Origin: CAYGVT01 sp964353355
GTDB taxonomy: Archaea; Thermoplasmatota; DTKX01; GCA-020343715
Assembly: GCA_964353355.1 (NCBI GenBank)
Contig: CAYGVT010000089.1
Location: forward strand, 1-27,589
Reading direction: 5' to 3'
Length of the DNA stretch: 27,589 nucleotides
Shown here: positions 14,128 through 21,339 of the stretch, piece by piece
Layout of the letters: every line of letters starts with the position of its first letter
Position numbering within the stretch: the first letter of the stretch is position 1
Position numbers and translations under genes: made by a program
The notes under the pieces: model-generated
Database searches by the model: none
Told to the model about the DNA's origin: nothing
Seen by the model: only the letters and a program-made list of their open reading frames with translations

Positions 14128-17100
14128 TCAGCCGCCGTGCGAGCCTGCCCGCGCACGGCCGACGACCACGAGCGCGGCGATGGCCACGAGGGCAAGCGCC
14201 ACGAGCGGCACCGGCACGGACGGGGTGGTCCTGTACTTGACGTCCTCGACATCGACCGTCAGATAGCCGCCGTTGTTGGCCTCGTTGGTCTCGTCGACGC
14301 CCCTCAGGGGGTCGATGATGACCTGGGCGAGGTGGGTGCCGCTGGTGTTGGTGAGCCACGACACCAGGAACGACTGGCGCTCGCCCGGTCCCAAGGAGCT
14401 CAGGTACTGCGGCTGGCCCAGCGCGTAGTTGTCCACGAGGAACTGCACGAACACGTCCGTGGCCGCGGTGTCGCCCGCATTGAAGATGGTGAGGTTGAAC
14501 TGGACGACGTTCCCGACGGCCGGGTTGATGGCGTTGACCATGAACGAGCCCGGTTCGATGAGAAGGTCGGGACGCGTGACCACCCGCACCTCGGCGGTGG
14601 CGTTGACCGTCTCGTCGTAGCCGAACCGCGCCAGGATCGTGACCCGGTAGGTCCCCCTGGGGGTGTCGCGGCTCGTGTCGAAGCCCACGGGAACGTCCAC
14701 CGTCTCGAACGGAGCGAGGTCGCGCGTGCCGTCCGGGATGACCGCGGTCCATGTTCCAGGTAGGCTGGACGCGAGGAGCCGCACCTGCTCGACGCCGTTG
14801 CCCCGGTTCTCCACCCTGAATGCGACCGTGGCGCGGGAGCCCTGGGTGACCGTCGGGGTCGACGAGGCGGTCGAGAGCGCCAGCGCGTGGAACTGCCTCG
14901 CGGAGAACGTGAAGTTGTGGTAGACCACGGGGCCCCCGCTCGGGATGGCCGCGACCGAGAGCTCGTAGCTCTGGTTGCGCGCGAGGAGCGGGACAGTGAA
15001 GGAGAGCTCGGCCTCCCCTGACGAGTAGCCGGGCGCGCGAAGGCCGCCGGGGTCCGTGCGCATGGCCCATTCCGAGGACGGGGCGAGGAGGTCGAATACG
15101 TAGTCGACCTGGCCGTTGCCCCCGTTCTTCACGAGGAGACCGACCTTGACCGTCGTGCCCACGTCCGCGTCGTGCTCGCGGTGGGTGGCGGTGAGCACCG
15201 TGTCGTAGAACTGGAGCAGTATCGCGCTCAAGGCCACGCTCCGGCTCAGGCCGCTCCTGAGGCTCCTCGCGACGACCGTGAAGTCGGTGGTGCTGCCCGC
15301 GGGGGCCGGGTCCGGGGCGAACAGGACGACGGGGACGGTGGCCTGCGACCGGTGGGGCACGTCGACGGTGAGCTCCGGTAGCTTCACCCACCACCCTGGG
15401 GCGAGGCCCTGTGGGGGCTGGAGCTCATAAGTGTCGGGGCCGTTGCCGGGGTTGAGGATGACCAGCTGCAGAGTCCCGTTGGCGCCGGGGAGCAGCTCCA
15501 GCCGGTCCACGAGGGCGGCCATGCCCATGTCGAACACCTGGTCGACGACCGCGACGAGCGTGATGGACCTGGCGCGGCTCGAGTTGCCCAGCGGGGTGGC
15601 CGTGAAGACGAGCACGGCGCGCTCGTCGGCCGTGGCGTTGCTGGGGGGGATGAGCCCCACAGGGAGCACGGTCGACGCGGCAGGGTCGAGCGTGAACGTG
15701 TCCGCCGCGATGAGACGCGCGTTCCAGCCGGGGGGTGCGGCGGAGAGCGCGACCGAGAAGTCGTCGATGACGTTGCCCCCGTTGCCGACCGTCACGTTGA
15801 ACTCCACGAGCTGGCTGGGGTACGGGCGCAGCTCGGCATGGTCCACGGACAGGAGTGCGTCGTAGCCCGCGAAGAAGTACTGCAGCTCGCGCACGTTGTT
15901 GGTCTCGTTGGACTCCGGAACGAGCTCGGCGGGGTCGAGCGTCACGCGCAGCGTGTGCGTCCCGCGCGGCCCCGAGAAGCCCCACGAGAGGTCCTGGCCC
16001 GCCCCGGCGTCGAGGTCGGTGATGTTGGCGGCGGCGAGCACCTCGGTCGTGCCGTCGGGCAGGACGTGGTCGACCCTGTAGTCGAACAGGCCCGAGGCCC
16101 GGTTGCCGGGGTTGCTGAGATGCACCGAGAGGGTGGCGGGATGGTGCTCCTCCGCGGACACCGGGTCGACGGACATCGCGGAGGTGAGGAGGTCCACGTG
16201 CCCCTTGACGACGTTGCCTGACACCACGAGCGCGTAGTCCTGGGGACCCTGCGGCACGTTGTGCGCCTTGACCTTGACGGTCCACACGCCCCTTTGCGGC
16301 ATCCTGAGGTAGGCGCCCTCGACGTTGTTGGTCCTGTCGGGCATGCCGCCCAGGGCCGCGGACAGGGACTCGCCGTTGGCGAAGGCGTTGCCGTAGTAGA
16401 CCGCGCCGTCCGGGGCGCGCACCTCCAGGTCCAGGTCGTTGATGAGGTCCTTGCTACCCGAGGCCACGCCTCCGGGGTCGGTCCACACGAGGCTGAGCTT
16501 GAGCGGCTCGTCGTCCTTCACCATGAAGAAGTAAGTCTCGGTGTCGGTGCCCGGCTCGGTGTCGAGCCTCACGCGCTGGTCGTCGCGGTAGATCGTGTAT
16601 GTCTCGGTCTCGAACAGGGTGTGGGCGAGGTCCACCGCGCCCCAGCCCTGGGTGTTGCCAGGGTAGCTGTGCGCCGCGAGGATGCGCGCGCCGTTGATCA
16701 AGCTGGCCTTGATGAGCGCGGGCGAGGGCGTGAAGCCCTTCTGCTCCACGAGGTACTGGGTGATGACCGCGGCAGAGCCCGCGACGCCGGGGGAGGCCAT
16801 CGAGGTGCCCGAGGCGAGGATGTACGACTGGCCGCCGTCGGACGGGGAGGACCAGCCCTGGCACGCGCCGGAGTCCATCGAGCGCGCGGACGCGATGTAG
16901 TCCCCGGGGATGACGACATCGGGCTTCATGCGGCCGTCCTGGGTCGGGCCGCGCGAGCTGAAGCCCGCGACGTAGTCCGAGCCCGAGCCGTACTTGTCGT
17001 TGCCCGTCGCGCCCACTGTGATGACGTTCTTGGCCGTCGCCGGGGGGAACACGGTGTAGGCCCCGTACCACCCGGCGTTGCCGGCCGAGAAGGTGAAGAG

Positions 17101-18285
17101 CATCTGCTGGTTCCCGGCCTTGAAGCCGTCCGAGTCGCGCGTGGCGTCGTCGTACTCCTGGCAGATGCTGTAGTAAGCGCCCGCCTCGCCCCCTCCCCAC
17201 GAGTTGGTGTTTATGGAGGCGCCCGCGCGGGAGGCGTCGCGCGCAATCGTGCTCACGCCGTAGAAGGTGGAGAATATCTCCTGAACGACCATCCCAGCCT
17301 GCGGCGCGAACCCCGCGTACTTGCCGTCGACGCCGCTCGCGTCGACCGCCCTCCAGGAGCCGTCGCCGAGCACGATGCCGGCCACGTGCGTGCCGTGGCC
17401 GTCGTTGTCCCTCTGGCCGTTGCCGTCGTAGTCGTAGTACTGAACGAGGCGGGTCGCGAACCCGGGGTGCGAGTCGTCGAGCCCGGAGTCGTCCACGGCG
17501 ATGGTGACGTTCCTTCCGGTCCAGCCCTCGAACCGGTCGAGGGTCGCGTTGTAGGACCACATCGATTGGCCGCTGTTGGCGTAGGCGCCGTCGACGCTCT
17601 GCCTCGCGCGCGCGATGCGCGCGTCGTTGTCGAGCAGGGGCTCTGGCCAATAGCGCGGCTCTGCCCACTGCACGCCGAGGCCTGTCTCGCGCACGAGCAC
17701 CACGGCCAGGGACGCGGACATCCTCGCGGTGACGTGGTCCAGCTCGGCGAACAGCACCGCGCCGCCGCGGTCGGCCACCGCCTGGGCGATGCGTGACGCG
17801 CCCGTGCCGTCGAACGAGACGAGCTCGATGTCCCGCACCTCCGCACCAGCGTCCCACAGCGCGGGGTCGATGCGGTAGGCCGGGTGCGCGGGCCCGAGGT
17901 ATCGCAGGTGGTCGAGCGCGCGCACGGCGTCGAGGTCGCTCGCGCCGACGCGGGCGAAGTAGCCCCAGTTGGGCAGGTAGCCTAGGAGCTCCGCCCCCGC
18001 CTCATTGGCCGCATCGCGCCAGGCCTTCTGGACGGGCCCGTCGAACTGCAGCACGTAGTAGGGGTGGGTCGAGCGCATGTGGAGCGCAGAGGGACCGGGC
18101 GCGGCGTCGGTGGCGGGGTCGAAGGTCCCCGCGTCGAGGAACAGGAGGGCGGGGGCAGCATCCCCGTGTGCTGCATGCGGTGCCTCGTCCGAGGGGCTCG
18201 TCGGTGCGGCCGTGAGGAGCGGGGCTCCGAGGAGGAGGCCCATCGCGACGAGCGCGAGCAGCTGAACACGCATGGCTGACTCCAT
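14128..18285 (-). CDS. S8 (subtilisin-type) surface protease, tandem paralogue
   Basis: A 1385-residue exported serine endopeptidase with the same architecture, end to end, as the next gene. It has a signal peptide (about 1-27), a propeptide-like region with YYVLQFDGPVQKAW (about 76-89) and LGPAHPAYR, and an S8 domain with Asp266 (DDSG), His297 (GHGTHVAG), Asn403 (SAGNAG) and Ser495 (SGTSMASPG). A P-domain-like region to about 690, a CARDB unit, four NEW3-like domains, a last CARDB and one membrane helix near 1356-1374 follow. Identity to the paralogue is high around the catalytic blocks and lower in the prodomain and stalk, which suggests an old duplication. ATG 18285 sits about 26 nt behind the TATA box and is probably leaderless; the in-frame ATG at 18273 is less favoured. 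It probably acts tethered at the surface, with the beta domains as stalk. Confidence 0.93.
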   Translation of the reverse strand: MESAMRVQLLALVAMGLLLGAPLLTAAPTSPSDEAPHAAHGDAAPALLFLDAGTFDPATDAAPGPSALHMRSTHPYYVLQFDGPVQKAWRDAANEAGAELLGYLPNWGYFARVGASDLDAVRALDHLRYLGPAHPAYRIDPALWDAGAEVRDIELVSFDGTGASRIAQAVADRGGAVLFAELDHVTARMSASLAVVLVRETGLGVQWAEPRYWPEPLLDNDARIARARQSVDGAYANSGQSMWSYNATLDRFEGWTGRNVTIAVDDSGLDDSHPGFATRLVQYYDYDGNGQRDNDGHGTHVAGIVLGDGSWRAVDASGVDGKYAGFAPQAGMVVQEIFSTFYGVSTIARDASRAGASINTNSWGGGEAGAYYSICQEYDDATRDSDGFKAGNQQMLFTFSAGNAGWYGAYTVFPPATAKNVITVGATGNDKYGSGSDYVAGFSSRGPTQDGRMKPDVVIPGDYIASARSMDSGACQGWSSPSDGGQSYILASGTSMASPGVAGSAAVITQYLVEQKGFTPSPALIKASLINGARILAAHSYPGNTQGWGAVDLAHTLFETETYTIYRDDQRVRLDTEPGTDTETYFFMVKDDEPLKLSLVWTDPGGVASGSKDLINDLDLEVRAPDGAVYYGNAFANGESLSAALGGMPDRTNNVEGAYLRMPQRGVWTVKVKAHNVPQGPQDYALVVSGNVVKGHVDLLTSAMSVDPVSAEEHHPATLSVHLSNPGNRASGLFDYRVDHVLPDGTTEVLAAANITDLDAGAGQDLSWGFSGPRGTHTLRVTLDPAELVPESNETNNVRELQYFFAGYDALLSVDHAELRPYPSQLVEFNVTVGNGGNVIDDFSVALSAAPPGWNARLIAADTFTLDPAASTVLPVGLIPPSNATADERAVLVFTATPLGNSSRARSITLVAVVDQVFDMGMAALVDRLELLPGANGTLQLVILNPGNGPDTYELQPPQGLAPGWWVKLPELTVDVPHRSQATVPVVLFAPDPAPAGSTTDFTVVARSLRSGLSRSVALSAILLQFYDTVLTATHREHDADVGTTVKVGLLVKNGGNGQVDYVFDLLAPSSEWAMRTDPGGLRAPGYSSGEAELSFTVPLLARNQSYELSVAAIPSGGPVVYHNFTFSARQFHALALSTASSTPTVTQGSRATVAFRVENRGNGVEQVRLLASSLPGTWTAVIPDGTRDLAPFETVDVPVGFDTSRDTPRGTYRVTILARFGYDETVNATAEVRVVTRPDLLIEPGSFMVNAINPAVGNVVQFNLTIFNAGDTAATDVFVQFLVDNYALGQPQYLSSLGPGERQSFLVSWLTNTSGTHLAQVIIDPLRGVDETNEANNGGYLTVDVEDVKYRTTPSVPVPLVALALVAIAALVVVGRARAGSHGG

Positions 18286-18306
18286 CGTCGTCTAGGCCAG
18301 GTGGGT

Positions 18307-18314
18307 AGATAAAA
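18307..18314 (-). promoter_or_regulatory. TATA box of the upstream subtilase
   Basis: The minus strand reads TTTTATCT. Its centre is about 26 nt from ATG 18285, a leaderless arrangement. Confidence 0.7.
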
Positions 18315-18320
18315 CTTCTG

Positions 18321-18348
18321 CCATGGTTCGACGGACATGGAACCGTGG
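18321..18348. promoter_or_regulatory. Imperfect inverted repeat next to the subtilase promoter
   Basis: CCATGGTTC (18321-18329) and GAACCGTGG (18340-18348) match at 8 of 9 positions around a 10-nt spacer. The repeat begins 7 bp upstream of the TATA box at 18307-18314, where an archaeal regulator would affect TBP/TFB binding. It is a candidate operator only. Confidence 0.4.
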
Positions 18349-18468
18349 TGTCCCACCGGGCCTGGCACGCCGTTGGTTGGAGCGGAAATGGATGCTACCG
18401 ACCGCACGGCCAATCGACGGTCCGAGGGGCGGCCGTTCTGGTCCGGAGTGGAGCTGTGATGGAGGGGA

Positions 18469-18515
18469 GAAAAATGGGAGAAGAATAGGGTCGCGGGGCC
18501 CGTTCAGGCCCCGCG
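18469..18515 (-). terminator. Terminator hairpin holding the dehydrogenase stop codon
   Basis: On the minus strand CGCGGGGCC, the loop TGAACG and GGCCCCGCG form a perfect 9-bp stem (18492-18500 with 18507-18515). The TGA stop of the dehydrogenase (18504-18506) is in the loop. A pyrimidine-rich run with TTTTT (18470-18474) follows. It is a compact intrinsic-type terminator overlapping the last codons. Confidence 0.6.
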
Positions 18516-19436
18516 GAAGAAGTTGTCGACGGCCCACGTGTTCATCCTCACGTAGCCCTCCTTGGGCACTCCCGAGTTGTGGGGCGTGAGGATGACGTCC
18601 CTCCTCGCCATCAGCGGCTTGAAGGTCGTCGGCTCGTCCTCGTAGACGTCGATGGCGGCCCCGCGGATCCTGCCGCCCTCGAGGGCGCGGACGAGCGCCT
18701 CCTGGTCGACCAGCTTGCCTCGAGCGGCGTTGATCAGGATCGCGCCCTTCTTCATCTTCTTGAAGGCCGCGTCGTTGATCATGTGGAGCGTCTTGTCGTC
18801 GAGCCAAGCGTGCAGAGTGATGATGTCGGACTCCTTGTAGAGGGTGTCCAGGTCGACGAACTTGATGCCGTAGCGCTGCTCGGTCTCCGGGTCGCGGCGT
18901 ATGTCGTTGTAGAGGATGTCCACGCCGAAGACGGATAGCCGGTGCACGAGGTGCCGGCCGATGGCGCCCACGCCGATGATGCCGATGGTCTTGCCCAGCA
19001 GCTCGTTGCCCGCGAGCTCGAACCTCTCCCACTTGCCCGCGTGGACCGATTCATTGCAGTAGGCGAGGTTTCGCAGCACGGCCATCATCGCCATGATGAC
19101 GTGCTCGGCGACCGAGGCGGCGTTGGAGCCGGGGGCGTTGAAGACCTTGAGGCCCTTGGCGGCGCAGTACTTGAGGTCGATGTTGTCGAGCCCCGCGCCG
19201 CAGGTGATGACGTACTTCAGCCGCGGCAGCAGCCGGTCGATGAGCTCCTTGTTGCACTTGTAGTACTGCTTGCCGATGATGGCGTCGAAGTCGTTGGGCA
19301 GCTTGGGGTCGGTGAGCTTCTGCCAGTCCCAGTGCACGAGCTCCAAGCCCGCGTCCTTCAGCATCTTGAGTCCGTCCGGATGCAGCTCCTCGGTCACGAG
19401 GATGCGCATCCCCTTCAGCTTCTCTGGAGCAGCCAT
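18504..19436 (-). CDS. D-isomer-specific 2-hydroxyacid dehydrogenase (phosphoglycerate dehydrogenase-like)
   Basis: A 310-residue cytoplasmic NAD(P)-dependent oxidoreductase that interconverts a D-2-hydroxyacid and its 2-oxoacid. The catalytic domain contains CGAGLDNID (about 79-87). The nucleotide domain begins at GKTIGIIGVGAIG (Gly155, Gly157, Gly160), and Asp178 at the end of the second strand points to NAD rather than NADP. The triad is complete: Arg239 (NAARGKLVD), Glu268 (DVYEDEP) and His286 (TPHNSG). There is no C-terminal ACT or ASB domain, so it is the short form. The substrate cannot be fixed: 3-phosphoglycerate, hydroxypyruvate/glyoxylate or D-lactate are all possible, and no serine-pathway gene is adjacent. 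ATG 19436 has GGAGGT 6 nt upstream and a TATA box at 19482-19489, giving a leader of about 22 nt. It is the only obvious metabolic enzyme among surface-protein genes. Confidence 0.92.
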   Translation of the reverse strand: MAAPEKLKGMRILVTEELHPDGLKMLKDAGLELVHWDWQKLTDPKLPNDFDAIIGKQYYKCNKELIDRLLPRLKYVITCGAGLDNIDLKYCAAKGLKVFNAPGSNAASVAEHVIMAMMAVLRNLAYCNESVHAGKWERFELAGNELLGKTIGIIGVGAIGRHLVHRLSVFGVDILYNDIRRDPETEQRYGIKFVDLDTLYKESDIITLHAWLDDKTLHMINDAAFKKMKKGAILINAARGKLVDQEALVRALEGGRIRGAAIDVYEDEPTTFKPLMARRDVILTPHNSGVPKEGYVRMNTWAVDNFFRGA

Positions 19437-19442
19437 ATGAGG

Positions 19443-19448
19443 ACCTCC
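19443..19448 (-). promoter_or_regulatory. Shine-Dalgarno GGAGGT of the dehydrogenase gene
   Basis: GGAGGT on the minus strand ends 6 nt before ATG 19436, which fixes the start. Confidence 0.75.
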
Positions 19449-19481
19449 CCTGTGGGTAGGGGGGTGGAACGACAGCGTCCG

Positions 19482-19489
19482 AGATAAAC
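19482..19489 (-). promoter_or_regulatory. TATA box of the dehydrogenase gene
   Basis: The minus strand reads GTTTATCT, followed by CGGA, much like the acetyltransferase promoter. Predicted start is near 19458, about 22 nt before the ATG. Confidence 0.6.
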
Positions 19490-19499
19490 GTTACGACCC

Positions 19500-19715
19500 T
19501 CTTGGGGAGCGCCTGCATGGGATTCTTATCATCATTTGAGAAGGGGGGAAGTCCCACTGGGGTCGTCTGTTTCGAATGTGATTCCGGGGCACCTGTGACC
19601 GGGGTCAAATCATTTTTCGCATTCTGTGAGATTGACCAGCGGTCCTGGGGCTCTTGGATACCAGGAGGCCATCGCAGCACAGGTACGCTCGACCGGGCGC
19701 CCTATACCGAGCACC
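19500..19715. other. Intergenic region with an AT-richer island and GGTCA half-sites
   Basis: This gap between the dehydrogenase promoter and the toroid gene holds no gene I can support. Its centre (about 19500-19640) is clearly less GC-rich than the flanks. It contains the inverted repeat TGACC-GG-GGTCA (19596-19607) and a third half-site, TTGACC (19632-19637), which pairs with GGTCAA at 19603-19608. These may be regulator half-sites for the dehydrogenase promoter about 110 bp away, or part of the toroid mRNA 3' end. Confidence 0.35.
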
Positions 19716-19727
19716 CTATGCCGAGCG
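19700..19727. repeat. Two tandem 14-bp units at the end of the toroid gene
   Basis: CCCTATACCGAGCA (19700-19713) is followed directly by CCCTATGCCGAGCG (19714-19727), with 12 of 14 positions identical. The second unit contains the stop codon of the toroid gene (minus strand). A slippage duplication that set the present C-terminus is possible. Confidence 0.5.
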
Positions 19728-21287
19728 GCGCCTCCATGTGAACGCCGCGACGGCCACCACCGTGACGACCGCGAGCGTGGCGACGACGGCCGCCGCCCCG
19801 TCCGCTGCCTCGACGGCCGCCGCCGTCGCGGGGATGGCCTCGCCCAGCAGGAGGCTCGCGGGCCCGAACACCGCCGCCACGTCGGCCGAGAGCGACCCCC
19901 CGGCGCGCGCGAGCGTGACCTCGCGCCACACGCGGACGGTCCCGTCGACCTCGGAGGCGACCTCGACGCTCGAGCCGTCGCCCACTCTGATGGTGTAGGG
20001 CCCCTCGGTCGCGCGGCTCACGCCCACGGTGCCGTCCGAGGCGTGGAAGAACCCAGGCGTCTCGGGTCCGGACCTGCCGGAGGCGTCGGTGATGGTCACC
20101 GTCGCGCCCTCGGGCGCGCGCACGCGCAGCCCCGCGTCCGGGGGCATCATGGCCTCGATGGCGAGCAGGGCGAAGATGGTCGCGACCTCGGGTCGCCCCT
20201 CCCAGTAGAACTCGCTCTCGACGTTGGCCCACCGGCCGCTTCCTTCCTGCCTCGCCAGCATCGTGGAGGACAGGTCCTTGGCCCAAGCGACGACGCGGCC
20301 GTCCGACGCGAGCAGCGCGCCCGCACCCGCGGTGCGCAGCGCGCGCGCGAGCGCCCACGTGTAGTAGTAGTACGCGGCCTGGCCGAAGCCGGGGTTCTCC
20401 GTCGAGGACAGGTGGGCACCGAGCCAGGACAGGGCCGCCGAGGCGGCCTCGCTGGAGACGCCCTCGCCTGCCGCGAGCAGGCACCACAGCCCCGCGGCGG
20501 TCATCGAGCCATAGCTCGCCGTGCCGCCCGCCTTGCTGTTGCCGGGGAAGTAGACGAAGCCCCCGTCGTCGAAGGAGGGTGCGCCGGGCTCGTCGTCCCA
20601 GGGCAGGTCGTTGACGGACGGGAGGTTCATGGACCTGTGGAGGAATAGGAGCGCGTTGGTCCATGTGGCTGCGGGCACCGTCATGGACGGGTAGGCCCCC
20701 TCCGCGGCCACGAGGGCCATGAGCGCGAACTGCGTGTTGGACATGTCCGGACGGCCGTCGCCGCCGTAGCCGATGCCCCCGCGCCACCACTCCTCGAAGC
20801 CCTCCTCGTCGCCGTCGCACTGCTCTCGCACGAGCATGTCCACGCCCGCGCGGACCGCGGCCTCGTCGGACGCGCGGCCAGCGGCCGAGAGGGCCATGAC
20901 CGCGCACGAGGTGTAGTAGTGCACGTAGGTGCCCTCGGAGAAGGAGCCGTCCGACCTGGCCTCGGCGAGGACGTGGTCGAACGCGAGCGCTACCGCGGGG
21001 TGGTCGGCCCGCTCGCCGCCGTTGATGAGCGCGAGCGCGGCGAGGGCGGTCACGCCCGGGTCCTCGCCCCAGGTGCCTCCGGTGTCCTGTGCGGCCCTCA
21101 GCCAGTCCATCCCGGCCTGCCGCGCGACCGCGAGCGGCGCGGCGTCCGGCCACCACTCTGTCCGTTCGGCCGGCAGCTTCGAGACGGGACACGGGACCCA
21201 GCCATCGCCAGGGCCCCCGCCGTTGGCGGCGGAGGCGACGGGTGCGATCAGAAGCGCGCAGAGCAGCGCCACGAGCAACCTCCTCAT
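19716..21287 (-). CDS. Secreted, membrane-anchored alpha/alpha-toroid (squalene cyclase/prenyltransferase-repeat) protein
   Basis: A 523-residue surface protein. A signal peptide (about 1-20, ASA-AN) is followed by a helical-repeat region (about 50-385) in the style of the terpenoid cyclase/prenyltransferase alpha/alpha toroid. Typical repeat phrases are DTGGTWGEDPGVTALAALAL, YGGDGRPDMSNTQFALMAL, the YYYYTWALARAL helix and SEFYWEGRPEVATIFALLA. No DxDD acid motif of squalene cyclases and no CxEQ thioester are seen, so it is probably not an enzyme of either class and may bind protein or glycan. A small beta region (about 390-460) and one membrane helix near 495-517, ending WRRRSA, complete it. 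ATG 21287 has GGAGGA 6 nt upstream. It lies 52 bp behind the propeller gene with no TATA box between, so they are probably co-transcribed. Confidence 0.85.
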   Translation of the reverse strand: MRRLLVALLCALLIAPVASAANGGGPGDGWVPCPVSKLPAERTEWWPDAAPLAVARQAGMDWLRAAQDTGGTWGEDPGVTALAALALINGGERADHPAVALAFDHVLAEARSDGSFSEGTYVHYYTSCAVMALSAAGRASDEAAVRAGVDMLVREQCDGDEEGFEEWWRGGIGYGGDGRPDMSNTQFALMALVAAEGAYPSMTVPAATWTNALLFLHRSMNLPSVNDLPWDDEPGAPSFDDGGFVYFPGNSKAGGTASYGSMTAAGLWCLLAAGEGVSSEAASAALSWLGAHLSSTENPGFGQAAYYYYTWALARALRTAGAGALLASDGRVVAWAKDLSSTMLARQEGSGRWANVESEFYWEGRPEVATIFALLAIEAMMPPDAGLRVRAPEGATVTITDASGRSGPETPGFFHASDGTVGVSRATEGPYTIRVGDGSSVEVASEVDGTVRVWREVTLARAGGSLSADVAAVFGPASLLLGEAIPATAAAVEAADGAAAVVATLAVVTVVAVAAFTWRRRSA

Positions 21288-21293
21288 GTATAC

Positions 21294-21299
21294 TCCTCC
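21294..21299 (-). promoter_or_regulatory. Shine-Dalgarno GGAGGA of the toroid gene
   Basis: GGAGGA on the minus strand is followed by GTATAC and ATG 21287, a 6-nt spacing. It selects this start over the open frame that reaches further upstream in another phase. Confidence 0.7.
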
Positions 21300-21339
21300 T
21301 CGGTGTTACCCACTTCAACTGGTTCCAGCAGATCGAATG

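Noticed and set aside
18504..19436. Serine-biosynthesis locus (firm phosphoglycerate dehydrogenase call)
   Set aside because: No aminotransferase or phosphatase is adjacent, and the short form without an ACT domain also fits hydroxypyruvate, glyoxylate or D-lactate dehydrogenases.
19502..19741. A 79-codon plus-strand frame between the dehydrogenase and toroid genes
   Set aside because: There is no Shine-Dalgarno or clear TATA box, no motif or hydrophobic segment, and it runs into the coding end of the toroid gene. The AT-richer DNA alone does not make it a gene.
19716..21287. Functional squalene/hopene or terpene cyclase
   Set aside because: There is no DxDD motif or typical QW repeats in register, and the protein is secreted and anchored by a C-terminal helix. 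Only the fold class is shared.
19702..21318. A 538-codon minus-strand frame overlapping the toroid gene in another phase
   Set aside because: It has an Arg/Gly-rich translation without repeats or signal. The 523-codon frame has a signal peptide, toroid repeats, a membrane helix and a strong Shine-Dalgarno.
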